Shown here: piece by piece, positions 10,975 to 19,898 of the stretch
Layout: every line of letters starts with the position of its first letter
How positions within the stretch are numbered: the first letter of the stretch is position 1
Made by a program: the position numbers and the translations under genes
The notes under the pieces: generated by a model
Database searches by the model: none
The model's input: the letters and a program-made list of their open reading frames with translations, nothing else
What the model was told of the DNA's origin: nothing
Assembly: GCA_009912175.1 (NCBI GenBank)
Contig: WNDQ01000005.1
Coordinates: 43,511 to 107,510 of the forward strand
DNA: 64,000 nt
Direction: 5' to 3'
Origin: Paracidovorax wautersii
GTDB taxonomy: Bacteria > Pseudomonadota > Gammaproteobacteria > Burkholderiales > Burkholderiaceae_C

Positions 10975-11463
10975 ATGAAAATCCAAAGCCAAAAAGACTT
11001 CTTTGCCGGGCTGATGTTTGCCACTGTGGGGCTGGCATTTGCCATTGGGGCGACGACCTATACCGTCGGGACGGGCGCGCGCATGGGACCGGGCTATTTC
11101 CCGCTGCTGCTGGGGGTGGTTCTGGCCATTCTGGGGGGCGCGATCATGGTCGAGTCGGTGGTCGTCAAGACCGCCGATGGCGCCAAGATCGGCAAGTGGG
11201 CGTGGCGGCAGATCTTCTTCATCCTCGCGGGCAACGTGCTGTTCGGCATCGCGCTGGGCGGCCTGCCCAGCATCGGCCTGCCGCCCATGGGCCTGATCCT
11301 GGGCATCTACGCGCTGGTCATCGTCGCCAGCAAGGCCGGTCAGGAATTCCACTGGCCCAGCGTGCTGGCCCTGGCCACCGTGCTGGCCGTCGGCAGCTAC
11401 TTCGCCTTCATCTACGCACTCAAGCTGGTCATGCCGGTTTGGCCCACCTTCATCACCGGCTGA
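10975..11463 (+). CDS. tctB: Tripartite tricarboxylate transporter, small membrane subunit TctB
   Basis: 162 residues with four hydrophobic segments (about 8-28, 38-58, 80-115 in two parts, 125-155), the TctB arrangement. Together with TctA it forms the membrane part of a secondary, ion-driven carboxylate importer that works with a periplasmic Bug-type binding protein. It lies 12 bp upstream of tctA. No tctC lies next to it; the nearest Bug protein is at 28.4 kb in a different operon, so the partner is unknown. Confidence 0.88.
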   Translation: MKIQSQKDFFAGLMFATVGLAFAIGATTYTVGTGARMGPGYFPLLLGVVLAILGGAIMVESVVVKTADGAKIGKWAWRQIFFILAGNVLFGIALGGLPSIGLPPMGLILGIYALVIVASKAGQEFHWPSVLALATVLAVGSYFAFIYALKLVMPVWPTFITG

Positions 11464-11475
11464 CCCGCCGACACC

Positions 11476-12888
11476 ATGGAATTGTTTGAACACTTGTCGA
11501 TGGGGTTCGGCGTGGCCTTCACGGCCACCAACCTCCTGTATGCATTTCTGGGCTGCCTGCTGGGCACGCTCATCGGCGTGCTGCCCGGCATCGGCCCGGT
11601 GCCCACCATCGCCATGCTGCTGCCCGTGACCTACGGGCTGGAGCCGGTCTCGGCGCTCATCATGCTCGCCGGCATCTATTACGGCGCGCAATACGGCGGC
11701 TCGACCACCGCCATTCTGGTCAACCTGCCGGGTGAATCGGCCTCGGTGGTGACCGTGATCGACGGCTACCAGATGGCGCGCAAGGGCCGTGCGGGCCCGG
11801 CGCTGGCCGCGGCCGGCATCGGCTCGTTCTTCGCGGGCTGCGTCGGCGCGGTCGTGCTGGCTTCGGGCTCGCTGCTCAAGGCCGTCGGCATGATCCTGCT
11901 GGGCCTGCTGCTGGGCCTGGTCGGCACCGACGTCAACTCGGGCGTGGCGCGTTACTCCTTCGACATCCCCGAACTGACCGACGGCATCAACTTCATCGTG
12001 ATCGCCATGGGTGTGTTCGGCTACGGCGAGATCATCGCCAACCTGGCGCGTCCTGAAGAAGAGCGCGAGGTCTTCACCTCCAAGGTGCAGGGCCTGTTCC
12101 CCACCAAGCAAGACTTCAAGCGCATGTTCCCGGCCATCCTGCGTGGCACGGCGCTGGGTTCGGCCCTGGGCATCCTGCCGGGCGGCGGCGCGCTGCTGGC
12201 CTCGTTCGCAGCCTACACGGTCGAGAAGAAGACCAAGCTCAAGCCCGGCGAAGTGCCGTTCGGCAAGGGCAACATCCGTGGCGTGGCATCGCCCGAGTCG
12301 GCCAACAATGCCGGATCGCAAACCTCCTTCATCCCGCTGCTGACGCTGGGCATTCCGCCCAACGCCGTGATGGCGCTGATGGTGGGTGCCATGACCATCC
12401 ACAACATCCAGCCCGGCCCGCAGGTGATGACCAGCAACCCCGAGCTGTTCTGGGGCCTGATCGCCTCGATGTGGATCGGCAACGCCATGCTGATCATCCT
12501 GAACCTGCCGCTGATCGGCATCTGGATCAAGCTGCTGTCGGTGCCCTACCGCTTCCTGTTCCCGGCCATCGTGCTGTTCTGCGCGGTCGGCGTCTACACC
12601 ACCAACAACAACACCTTCGACGTGTGGCTGGTGGCGGCCTTCGGTTTCGTCGGCTACCTGTTCTACAAGCTGGGTTGCGAGCCCGCACCGCTGCTGCTGG
12701 GCCTGATCCTGGGACCGATGATGGAAGAGAACCTGCGCCGCGCACTGCTGCTCTCGCGCGGCGACTGAAGCGTGCTGGCCACGCGTCCGATCTCCGCCGG
12801 CCTGCTGGCTGCCGCACTGCTGCTGGTGGTCATCGTGATGCTGCCAGCCGTGAGCAAGAAGCGCGAGGAAGCCTTCGTCGAGGAATGA
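11476..12888 (+). pseudogene. tctA: Tripartite tricarboxylate transporter, large membrane subunit TctA, with a premature opal codon
   Basis: Large polytopic membrane protein with the TctA signature regions: GVLPGIGPVPTIAMLLP, YYGAQYGGSTTAILVNLPGE and its repeat copy GILPGGGALLASFAAYTVEK plus TLGIPPNAVMALM. A TGA at 12766-12768 ends the frame at 430 residues. The same frame continues for 39 further codons (SVLATRPISAG, a final hydrophobic helix of about 16 residues, then a charged tail) to a second TGA at 12886-12888. TctA proteins normally end with that helix after an RGD(W/P)SV-like segment, so the TGA most likely replaces TGG. The truncated protein lacks one transmembrane helix. Confidence 0.82.
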
Positions 12889-12931
12889 CCTTCACGGCGC
12901 GGGGCGCCAAGCCGCGCCCCGCCTGAAGCTC

Positions 12932-12965
12932 AGCCCGCACCGGCCCTGGCCGTGCGGGCTTTTTC
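12932..12965 (+). terminator. Rho-independent terminator after tctA
   Basis: AGCCCGCAC (12932-12940) pairs with GTGCGGGCT (12952-12960), with additional pairing inside (CGGCC/GGCC), followed directly by a run of T residues (12960-12964). It lies 43 bp after the ancestral tctA stop, which supports 12888 as the original gene end. Confidence 0.85.
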
Positions 12966-13067
12966 GTGGTCGCTTGGGCATAAACACATCCGATCTTCTT
13001 CGTTGTGCGCCTTGCCGGCAGGCCGAAGACTACGCAGCTTTTGTTTTTGCACCAAGGTTCGACCGCT

Positions 13068-14102
13068 ATGCCGCTTCCCCTTCCTCATTCCCGACGCCGT
13101 TTGCTGCAAGGCGCGCTCACCGTGCTGGCCACCAGCGCGTTGTGGGTTGCCCAACCCGCGCACGCCGAGACCGGCACCGTGCGCATCGCCAAGCAGTTCG
13201 GCCTGCCGTACCTGCCGCTGATCGTGGCGCAGGACCAGGGCCTGATCGAAAAACACGCGCAGGCGCTGGGTGTGGCGCCGCTCCAGGTCGAATGGGTGCA
13301 ACTGGCCAGCGGCACCGGCGTGACCGAGGCGCTGCTGGCCGGCGCGGTCGACTTCACGGGCGGGGGCATCGGTCCCTTGCTGCTGCTGTGGGATCGCACC
13401 CAGGGCAAGCTCGGCGTCAAGGCGGTCGCGGGGCTCGATGGCTCGACCGCCTTTCTCACCAGCAACAACCCGGCCGTCAAGACGGTGGCCGACTTCACCG
13501 AGAAGGACCGCATCGCGCTGCCGGGCGTGAAAGTCTCGGCACAGGCCCAGTGGTTGCAACTCGCGGCCTCGCGCATCTGGGGGATCGAAAACTACACCCG
13601 GCTCGACCACCTGACCGTCTCGCTGCCGCACCCGGACGCCACCGCGGCGCTGATCGGCGGCAAGTCCGAGATCACCGCCAACTTTGCCGTCGCGCCGTTT
13701 GCCTACCAGCAGATCGCCAGCCCCAACGTCCACGTGGTGACGACCTCCGACGAGATCCTGGGCGGCCCGGCCACCAACACTTTCCTGTACGGCACCACGG
13801 CGTTCCGCAATGCCAATCCGCAGGTGTTCAAGGCGGTCTTCGAGGCCGTGCGCGAAGCCCATCAGCGCATCGCCGCCGACAAGGCCGAGGCCGCGCGCGC
13901 CTACGTGCGCGTCACGCAGAGCAAGCAGACCCCCGAGGAAATCCTTGCCATCCTCAACAACCCGGCCCAGCGCGCCGTGCTCGCGGCGCGCGGCACCTAC
14001 GCCCAGGCCGAGTTCCTCAACCGCATCGGCACGCTCAAGACCAAACCGGTGTCGTGGAAGGACTATGTGTTTCCCGAGCTGCAGGCTTTGGAAGGCAGTT
14101 GA
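13068..14102 (+). CDS. ABC transporter substrate-binding protein, NrtA/SsuA (NMT1-like) family
   Basis: 344 residues. The N-terminus RRRLLQGALTVLATSALWVA ending in PAHA is a secretion signal, possibly Tat-type because of the Arg cluster. The mature part has the SsuA/NrtA fold (VRIAKQFGLPYLPLIVAQDQG, GSGTGVTEALLAGAVDFTG with its ligand loop, and ATAALIGGKSEITANF). Family ligands include sulfonates, nitrate, taurine and thiamine precursors. No permease or ATPase gene is adjacent, so it is an orphan binding protein here; the terminator upstream separates it from tctBA. Confidence 0.78.
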   Translation: MPLPLPHSRRRLLQGALTVLATSALWVAQPAHAETGTVRIAKQFGLPYLPLIVAQDQGLIEKHAQALGVAPLQVEWVQLASGTGVTEALLAGAVDFTGGGIGPLLLLWDRTQGKLGVKAVAGLDGSTAFLTSNNPAVKTVADFTEKDRIALPGVKVSAQAQWLQLAASRIWGIENYTRLDHLTVSLPHPDATAALIGGKSEITANFAVAPFAYQQIASPNVHVVTTSDEILGGPATNTFLYGTTAFRNANPQVFKAVFEAVREAHQRIAADKAEAARAYVRVTQSKQTPEEILAILNNPAQRAVLAARGTYAQAEFLNRIGTLKTKPVSWKDYVFPELQALEGS

Positions 14103-14144
14103 TGACGCCTAGGGCGCGGATGGAGGCTGTATTCGTCGGGATTC

Positions 14145-14190
14145 ATTTGTAATACACTGCGTAATACGTGAATACACGAATACACGACGA
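14145..14190 (+). promoter_or_regulatory. Repeat-rich promoter/operator of the RHH-PIN toxin-antitoxin operon
   Basis: AT-rich stretch with several copies of AATAC: GTAATACAC, GTAATACGTG, GAATACACG and GAATACACG again, as direct and partly inverted repeats. This is typical of an operator bound cooperatively by ribbon-helix-helix antitoxins. The antitoxin ATG lies 24 bp downstream after an AAGGAGG ribosome site. Confidence 0.5.
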
Positions 14191-14213
14191 AGGCTGAAGA
14201 CAAGGAGGCCGAC

Positions 14214-14480
14214 ATGACCATTTCCATACGCCTGCCCGCCGACGACGAAGCCCTGCTGGAGCGCGCGGCCAGCCAGTTGCAGGTCAGCAAATCGGAGTTC
14301 ATCCGGCGCAGCATCGCCGCCTATGCGGCCAAGACGCTCCGGCCCGACCGCAGCGCGGCTGAAATCGATGCGCTCTACATCGGCCAGGGGGGCGGTCTGC
14401 GCCACCCGGACAGCGTGGCCGAACCGCGCCAACGCGCCATTCTGGAACGCCTGCGTGAAAAGCACGGATACGCTGACTGA
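14214..14480 (+). CDS. Ribbon-helix-helix antitoxin (CopG/Arc type)
   Basis: 88 residues. The N-terminal strand-helix-helix (MTISIRLPADDEALLERAA, QVSKSEFIRRSI) is a typical MetJ/Arc/CopG DNA-binding fold. The C-terminal half is charged and probably wraps the toxin. It overlaps the following PIN toxin gene by 26 bp. It should neutralise the toxin and repress the operon through the repeats just upstream. Confidence 0.82.
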   Translation: MTISIRLPADDEALLERAASQLQVSKSEFIRRSIAAYAAKTLRPDRSAAEIDALYIGQGGGLRHPDSVAEPRQRAILERLREKHGYAD

Positions 14481-14877
14481 CACCGGCTTTCTGGTGGCAC
14501 TGTTCCATGACGGCGACCGGCACCATGCCGATGCCCGCCGCATGTTGCAGACGCTCGCCGGATCGCGCCTGTACACCGTCTGGGAAGTGTTGACCGAGGC
14601 CGGCCATCTGCTCGACGACGTTGGCAGACTCAATCTGATGCGCTGGACCGCGGCAGGCCGCCTGACCGTATTGGCCAGCGATCCCGCCACCCTGGGCGCC
14701 ATGGCCGATTTCATGGAACGCTACGCCGACGGCGGCGCGGACCTGGCCGATGTGGCCCTGGTGTTTGCCGCCGACCGCATGGGCATCTACAACATCCTCA
14801 CCGTGGACCGCAAGGATTTCGACCGCTACCGCAGCCCGAATGGGCGCAAGCTCAAGCGGCTCTGGCTCAAGGATTGA
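14455..14877 (+). CDS. PIN-domain toxin (VapC-like endoribonuclease)
   Basis: 140 residues from a GTG at 14455. Features of the PIN active site are present: an early Asp (LTDTGFLVALFHDGDRHH), a central Glu (TVWEVLTEAGHLL) and the acidic C-terminal motif LADVALVFAADR with LTVDRKDF. The GTG start is chosen because no ATG precedes the first catalytic Asp in this frame. Overlap with the antitoxin gene suggests translational coupling. Family members cleave tRNA or rRNA. Confidence 0.8.
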   Translation: MKSTDTLTDTGFLVALFHDGDRHHADARRMLQTLAGSRLYTVWEVLTEAGHLLDDVGRLNLMRWTAAGRLTVLASDPATLGAMADFMERYADGGADLADVALVFAADRMGIYNILTVDRKDFDRYRSPNGRKLKRLWLKD

Positions 14878-14890
14878 TGCCGGGGCTGGT

Positions 14891-16240
14891 TCACACGGAC
14901 GACGCCAGCGCGGCCTGCGCGTAGCGGCTGACCGGATCCCGCAGCCCCAGGTGCTCGCGCAGCGTCGCGCCTTCGTAGTCGCGCCGGTACAGGCCGCGTG
15001 ATTGCAGGATGGGCACGACCTGTTCGGCGAAGTCGTTGAAGGCGGTGGGCGTGCCGCCGCGCACGATGAAGCCGTCGGCGGCGCGGGCTTCGAACCATTG
15101 CTGCAGGCCGTCGGCCACGTCTTCGGCGGTGCCCAGGAAGGTCGGGCGCGGCGTTGCCGATTCGAGCGCGGACTGGCGCAGCGTCAGGCCGCGCTCGCGC
15201 GCTTCCTGCTTGATGCGGTCGGTGGTGCTGCGAAAGCTGTTGGCGCCCAGGTCGCCGATGTCGGGGAAGGGCGCGTCCAGCGAGTATTGCGAGAAGTCGT
15301 GGTGCTCGAAGAAGCGGCCGAGGTAGGCCAGGGCGCTCTCGATGGTGACCAGCTCGGCGGTCTGCTGGTAGCGGCGCTCGGCGTCCTCGCGCGAGCTGCC
15401 GACGATGACGGTGATGCCCTGGAAGAGTCGCAGCTCGTCGCCACTGCGGCCGTTTTCTTCCAGCCGCCGGTGCACGTCGGCATAGAAGGCGCGGGCCGGC
15501 TCCAGCGCGTCCTGGTGGGTGTAGATGCCGTCGGCATGGCGCGCGGCCAGCCACTTGCCGTCTTCCGAGGCACCGGCCTGAAACAAGATGGGGCGGCCCT
15601 GCGGGGTGCGGCCGACGTTGAGCGGGCCTTCGACCGAGAAGTGTTTGCCGTGGTGGTTGAGGGTGTGCAGCTTGGCCGGGTCAAAAAACACGCCGCTGGC
15701 CTTGTCGCGCACGAAGGCGTCGCCGTCCCACGAGTCCCACAGGCCTTTGGTCACGTCGAGGTACTCGTCGGCGATGCGGTAGCGCTCGGCGTGCTCGGGA
15801 TGCTGCGCACGCGAGAAGTTGCGTGCCGAGCCTTCCAGCGGCGAGGTGACGACATTCCAGCCCGCGCGACCGCCGCTGAGGTGGTCCAGGCTGGCGAACT
15901 GGCGCGCGACGTTGAAGGGCTCGCTGTACGAGGTCGAGAGTGTGCCGACCAGACCGATGCGTTCGGTCACCGCCGCCAGCGCCGACAGCAGCGTGAGGGG
16001 CTCGAAACGGTTGAGAAAGTGCGGGATGGACTGCGCGTTGATGTGCAGGCCGTCGGCCACGAACAGGAAGTCGAACTTGGCGGCCTCGGCGCGGCGGGCC
16101 AGGTCCTGCACGAAGCGCACGTTGATGCTGGCGTCGGCCACGGCGTCGGGGTGGCGCCAGGCGGACATGTTGCCCGAAGCGCCCTGGATGATGACACCCA
16201 GGTGGATCTGGCGGCGGGCAGAAGAAGTGGTCGTGCTCAT
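14891..16240 (-). CDS. LLM-class flavin-dependent monooxygenase, NtaA/SnaA/DszA (YxeK) family
   Basis: 449 residues, a complete member of the FMN-dependent NtaA/DszA group. Visible landmarks: [20 protein letters not shown] at the N-terminus, FDFLFVADG, the [12 protein letters not shown] motif near residue 140, the [21 protein letters not shown] segment and GFIVRGGTP. These enzymes use reduced flavin from a separate reductase to cleave C-S or C-N bonds. It is the last gene of the minus-strand operon after an ABC importer. The Bacillus YxeK relative cleaves N-acetylated S-(2-succino)cysteine; substrate here is inferred from context only. Confidence 0.85.
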   Translation of the reverse strand: MSTTTSSARRQIHLGVIIQGASGNMSAWRHPDAVADASINVRFVQDLARRAEAAKFDFLFVADGLHINAQSIPHFLNRFEPLTLLSALAAVTERIGLVGTLSTSYSEPFNVARQFASLDHLSGGRAGWNVVTSPLEGSARNFSRAQHPEHAERYRIADEYLDVTKGLWDSWDGDAFVRDKASGVFFDPAKLHTLNHHGKHFSVEGPLNVGRTPQGRPILFQAGASEDGKWLAARHADGIYTHQDALEPARAFYADVHRRLEENGRSGDELRLFQGITVIVGSSREDAERRYQQTAELVTIESALAYLGRFFEHHDFSQYSLDAPFPDIGDLGANSFRSTTDRIKQEARERGLTLRQSALESATPRPTFLGTAEDVADGLQQWFEARAADGFIVRGGTPTAFNDFAEQVVPILQSRGLYRRDYEGATLREHLGLRDPVSRYAQAALASSV

Positions 16241-16272
16241 GATGAAAGAAGGAAGAACAGGGAAGGGCGGCG

Positions 16273-17967
16273 TCAGGCGATGGCGCGCAAGGGTTCGCGC
16301 CAGTCGGCCTGGGCCGCGTCGGGCGTGGGCAGCACGGGCAGGGCATCGAGCAAGGCGCGTGTGTAGGCGTGGCGGGGCGCGGCAAAGACGGTCTGGACCT
16401 CGCCGGCCTCGACCACCTGGCCGCTTTTCATGACGAGCACGCGGTCGGCCACGTGGTGCACCACGCCCAGGTCGTGCGAGATGAAGAGCAGCGCGGTGCC
16501 GTGTTCGGCCTGCAGCTCGGCCAGCAGGTCCAGCACCTGGGCCTGGATCGAGACGTCGAGCGCGCTGACCGGCTCGTCGGCCACCAGCAGCGCGGGGTTG
16601 GGCGCAAAAGCGCGCGCGATGGCCACACGCTGGCGCTGGCCGCCCGACAGCTCGCGCGGGTAGCGGTCGTAGTAGGCGGGGCCCAGGCGTACCTCGTCGA
16701 GCAGTTGCAGCACGCGCTGGCGGCGCGCGTCGCCAAAAACCTGCACCGTGTCCAGGCTCTCGCCAATGATGCGGCCCACGGTGTAGCGCGGGTCGAACGA
16801 GCTGTAAGGGTCTTGCGCGATGAACTGCAGGCCGGCGCGGCGCGGGCGGCGTTCACGCTCGCGCAGTTCGCTCCAGGGCTGGCCGTCCAGCAGCACACGC
16901 CCGCCGTCCGGCTGCGTCAGCCCGAGCACGATGCGGGCCACCGTGGTCTTGCCCGAGCCCGATTCGCCGACGATGCCCAGTGTCTCGCCGGCCGACAGCG
17001 TGAACGAGACGTCGTCCACCGCGCGCGGCGCGTCGTCGGCCGTGCCATAGCGTTTGACCAGGTTCTCGGCCACCAGCACGGGCCGCCGGTGGTCGATGCG
17101 TTTGGGTGGCAGCGGTGTGCGTGCGGCTGCCGCGTCGTCGGCCGCGGGCGACAGCCGCCAGCCGCGCGATTCAGCCGTGGGCACGGCCTGCAGCAACTGC
17201 CGTGTGTAGGCGTGGCGCGGGGCGAGTAGCACGTCGCGCGTGCGGCCCTGCTCGACCACTTCGCCGGCCTTCATGACCAGCACGTGGTCGGCCAGTTCGC
17301 TGACGACGGCCAGGTCGTGGCTGATGAGCAGCAGCGCATTGCCGAGCGCGCGGCGCTGCTTGAGCAGTTCCAGGATTTGCTGCTGCACCGTCATGTCCAG
17401 CGCGGTGGTGGGTTCGTCGGCGATCAGCAGCGCGGGCTCGCCCGCGATGGCCGTGCCGATCAGCGCGCGTTGGCGCAGGCCGCCCGAAAGCTGGTGCGGA
17501 TACTGCGGCAGCCGGCGTTCCGGGTCGGGAATGCCGATGGCGCGCAGGATGGCCGCGCTGCGCTCGCCGATGGCGCGGCGCGGCAGGTCGGTCTGCACCC
17601 GCAGCACTTCGCCCAGCAGGTCGCGGATGCGGCACAGCGGGTCGAGCGAGACCAGCGCGTCCTGCAACACAAAGCCGATCTGGCTGCCGCGCACGCGCCG
17701 CCATTGGCGCTCGCCGTGGCGCAGCACGTTCTGGCCGCCGATCTCGAAACGGTCGGCGCGCACGATGGCGCGTGCGCCGTTGAGGCCGACCAGCGCACGT
17801 GCGGTGACCGATTTTCCCGAGCCCGATTCGCCCACCAGCGCGACCGATTCGCCGGGGTAAATCGTCAGGCTCAGGCCCGAGACGACGGTGCGTTCGGTGC
17901 GTCCGTCACGAAAGGCGATCGAGAGGTTCTCGATGCGCACCAGCGGTGTGGGTGAAGTCGACGTCAT
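16273..17967 (-). CDS. Fused oligopeptide-type ABC transporter ATPase with two nucleotide-binding domains (GsiA-like)
   Basis: 564 residues with two complete ABC domains. The first has GESGSGKS (about residue 42), signature LSGGLRQRA and ADEPTTALD; the second has GESGSGKT (about 318), LSGGQRQRV and ADEPVSALD. The order and spacing match the Dpp/Opp D-F fusion seen in the glutathione importer ATPase GsiA, which energises two membrane subunits. It overlaps the DppC-like permease gene by 4 bp. Confidence 0.88.
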   Translation of the reverse strand: MTSTSPTPLVRIENLSIAFRDGRTERTVVSGLSLTIYPGESVALVGESGSGKSVTARALVGLNGARAIVRADRFEIGGQNVLRHGERQWRRVRGSQIGFVLQDALVSLDPLCRIRDLLGEVLRVQTDLPRRAIGERSAAILRAIGIPDPERRLPQYPHQLSGGLRQRALIGTAIAGEPALLIADEPTTALDMTVQQQILELLKQRRALGNALLLISHDLAVVSELADHVLVMKAGEVVEQGRTRDVLLAPRHAYTRQLLQAVPTAESRGWRLSPAADDAAAARTPLPPKRIDHRRPVLVAENLVKRYGTADDAPRAVDDVSFTLSAGETLGIVGESGSGKTTVARIVLGLTQPDGGRVLLDGQPWSELRERERRPRRAGLQFIAQDPYSSFDPRYTVGRIIGESLDTVQVFGDARRQRVLQLLDEVRLGPAYYDRYPRELSGGQRQRVAIARAFAPNPALLVADEPVSALDVSIQAQVLDLLAELQAEHGTALLFISHDLGVVHHVADRVLVMKSGQVVEAGEVQTVFAAPRHAYTRALLDALPVLPTPDAAQADWREPLRAIA

Positions 17968-18848
17968 GCGGTCTCCCGTCCTTCAAAACGGGCCTGCCAG
18001 TAGCGGCCCAGGGCACTGACGGCGATCACGGTCAGCGTGATGGCCACGCCCGGCCAGACGGCGATCCACCAGGCGTTGTAGAGGTAGTTGCGGCCTTCGG
18101 CCAGCATCAGGCCCCATTCGGCGGCGGGCGGCTGCGGGCCCATGCCCAGAAAGCTCAGGCCCGCCGTGCCGATGATGGCCGTGCCCAGCCCGATGGTCGC
18201 CAGGATGGGCACCTGCGCCACCGCGTGCGGCAGCACGTGGCGCCACACCAGCACCCAGGGCGACAGGCCCAGCGTGCGCGCCTGCTCGACGTAGCCCGAC
18301 TCGGTGACCACGAAGGTCTGCGCGCGCACCACCCGCGCGAAACGCGGAACCGAGGCCACACCCAGCGCGAAGACGAGGTTGACCGTGCCCGCGCCGGTGA
18401 ACGAGATCAGCATCAGTGCCAGCAGCAGATCGGGAAAGGCCGAGACCACGTCCAGGAAGCGTGTGATGAATTCGTCGAGCGCGCCGCGCGCCAGCCCGGC
18501 CAGCAGGCCCAGCACGGTGCCGGCCACGGTGGCCAGCAGCATGGCGCCCGCGCTGATGAGCAGCGAATAACGCGCGCCGTGCACGATGCGTGCATAGATG
18601 TCGCGCCCAAGCTGGTCGGTGCCCAGCCAGTGCTCGGCACTGCTGCCGAATTGCGCGGCCAGCGGGTCGGCGGCCAAGGGGTCGTAGCCAGTCAGCCAAG
18701 CTGGCGCGACGGTGGCGATGGCCGCCAGCACCAGGTAGGCCGCCGCCAGCACCAGGCCGGGGTGGCGCAGCGCCCAGGCGCCCGCGCGGCGGGCCGTGGC
18801 CAGCCAGGCGACGGGGACAAAAAGGGGAGAAGCGAGGGGCGTGCTCAT
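17964..18848 (-). CDS. Peptide-type ABC transporter permease, DppC/GsiD-like
   Basis: 294 residues with about six membrane segments. The typical N-terminal extension with LGTDQLGRDIYARIVHGAR and the permease EAA-like loop (ESGYVEQARTLGLSPWVLVWRHVLP) that contacts the ATPase are present. Forms the inner-membrane channel with the DppB-like subunit encoded 28 bp upstream. Confidence 0.88.
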   Translation of the reverse strand: MSTPLASPLFVPVAWLATARRAGAWALRHPGLVLAAAYLVLAAIATVAPAWLTGYDPLAADPLAAQFGSSAEHWLGTDQLGRDIYARIVHGARYSLLISAGAMLLATVAGTVLGLLAGLARGALDEFITRFLDVVSAFPDLLLALMLISFTGAGTVNLVFALGVASVPRFARVVRAQTFVVTESGYVEQARTLGLSPWVLVWRHVLPHAVAQVPILATIGLGTAIIGTAGLSFLGMGPQPPAAEWGLMLAEGRNYLYNAWWIAVWPGVAITLTVIAVSALGRYWQARFEGRETA

Positions 18849-18876
18849 GGTGCAGCGTCCTGGTCGAAAGAGGGAG

Positions 18877-19875
18877 TCAGTGGCGTGCGCGGCGGTCGCG
18901 CAGGCGGGGGTCGATCAGCAGGTAGAGCAGGTCGACCAGCGTGCTGAGCACGACGTAGATGAAGGCCGAGAAGATGGCCACGGCCAGCACCACGGGCATG
19001 TCCTGCGCGAGCACGGCTTCGACCGTGATCTTGCCCAGGCCGGGCCGGCCGAAGACCTGCTCGGTGATGACGGCACCGCCCAGCAGTCCGCCGAACAGCC
19101 AGCCTGCCAGCGTGACGGCGGGCAGCGCCGCGTGGCGCAGGGCATGGCGCAGGCGCAGCGCCAGGCTGCTCACGCCCCAGGCGCGCACGGTCAGCGCAAA
19201 GGGCTCTTCCAATGCACGTTCCAGGCCCTGGCGCAGCACCTGGCCAATCACCGCGCCTTGCGCCAGCCCGAGCGAGATGGCCGGCAGCACCAGCGATTGC
19301 CAGCCCCGGTCGCCCGCGACCGGGAACAGCTTGAGCGTGAAGCTGAAGACGAACAGCAGCACGATGCCCAGCCAGAACGAGGGCGTGGAGGCGATCACCA
19401 GTTCCAGCCCCGAGGCCACGCGCGAACCCCAGCGGCGGCCGGCGGTGAGCACGGCCAGGCCGACCGCGAACACGATCGAGACCAGCAGTGCCGCGCCCGT
19501 GAGCTTGAGCGTGGGCCCCAGTTGCGAGAGCACCAGATCACCAACGTCGGTGTTGAGGATGTAGGAGCGGCCGAAGTCGCCGTGCACGATGCGCCAGAGA
19601 TAGAGCAGGTATTGCTCGTAGAGCGGGCGGTCCAGCCCCCATTCCTGGCGGATGGCCGCTTCCAGCGCGGGCGTGCTGACCTGCTCGCCGATCAGCACGT
19701 CGACCACGTCGCCGGGCGCCAGTTGAACGGCGGCGAAGGACAGCGTGACGGCGGCCCACAGCACCAGCGCGCCGGTGGCGATGCGCACGGCCACGGGCGA
19801 GCGCAGCAGGGCCAGCACGGTGCGCCACGCGCGCGGCAGCGTCAGGGAAGGGGCGAGCGTTTGAGGCAGGCTCAT
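18877..19875 (-). CDS. Peptide-type ABC transporter permease, DppB/GsiC-like
   Basis: 332 residues from the ATG at 19875. It has the DppB pattern: PGDVVDVLIGEQVSTPALEA after the first helix, YLLYLWRIVHGDFGRSY, and the cytoplasmic loop RAWGVSSLALRLRHALRHAALP. Six membrane helices can be traced. Lies 23 bp downstream of the binding-protein gene. Confidence 0.88.
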   Translation of the reverse strand: MSLPQTLAPSLTLPRAWRTVLALLRSPVAVRIATGALVLWAAVTLSFAAVQLAPGDVVDVLIGEQVSTPALEAAIRQEWGLDRPLYEQYLLYLWRIVHGDFGRSYILNTDVGDLVLSQLGPTLKLTGAALLVSIVFAVGLAVLTAGRRWGSRVASGLELVIASTPSFWLGIVLLFVFSFTLKLFPVAGDRGWQSLVLPAISLGLAQGAVIGQVLRQGLERALEEPFALTVRAWGVSSLALRLRHALRHAALPAVTLAGWLFGGLLGGAVITEQVFGRPGLGKITVEAVLAQDMPVVLAVAIFSAFIYVVLSTLVDLLYLLIDPRLRDRRARH

Positions 19876-19898
19876 GGTGGTGTTTCCAGGATGGGGCC

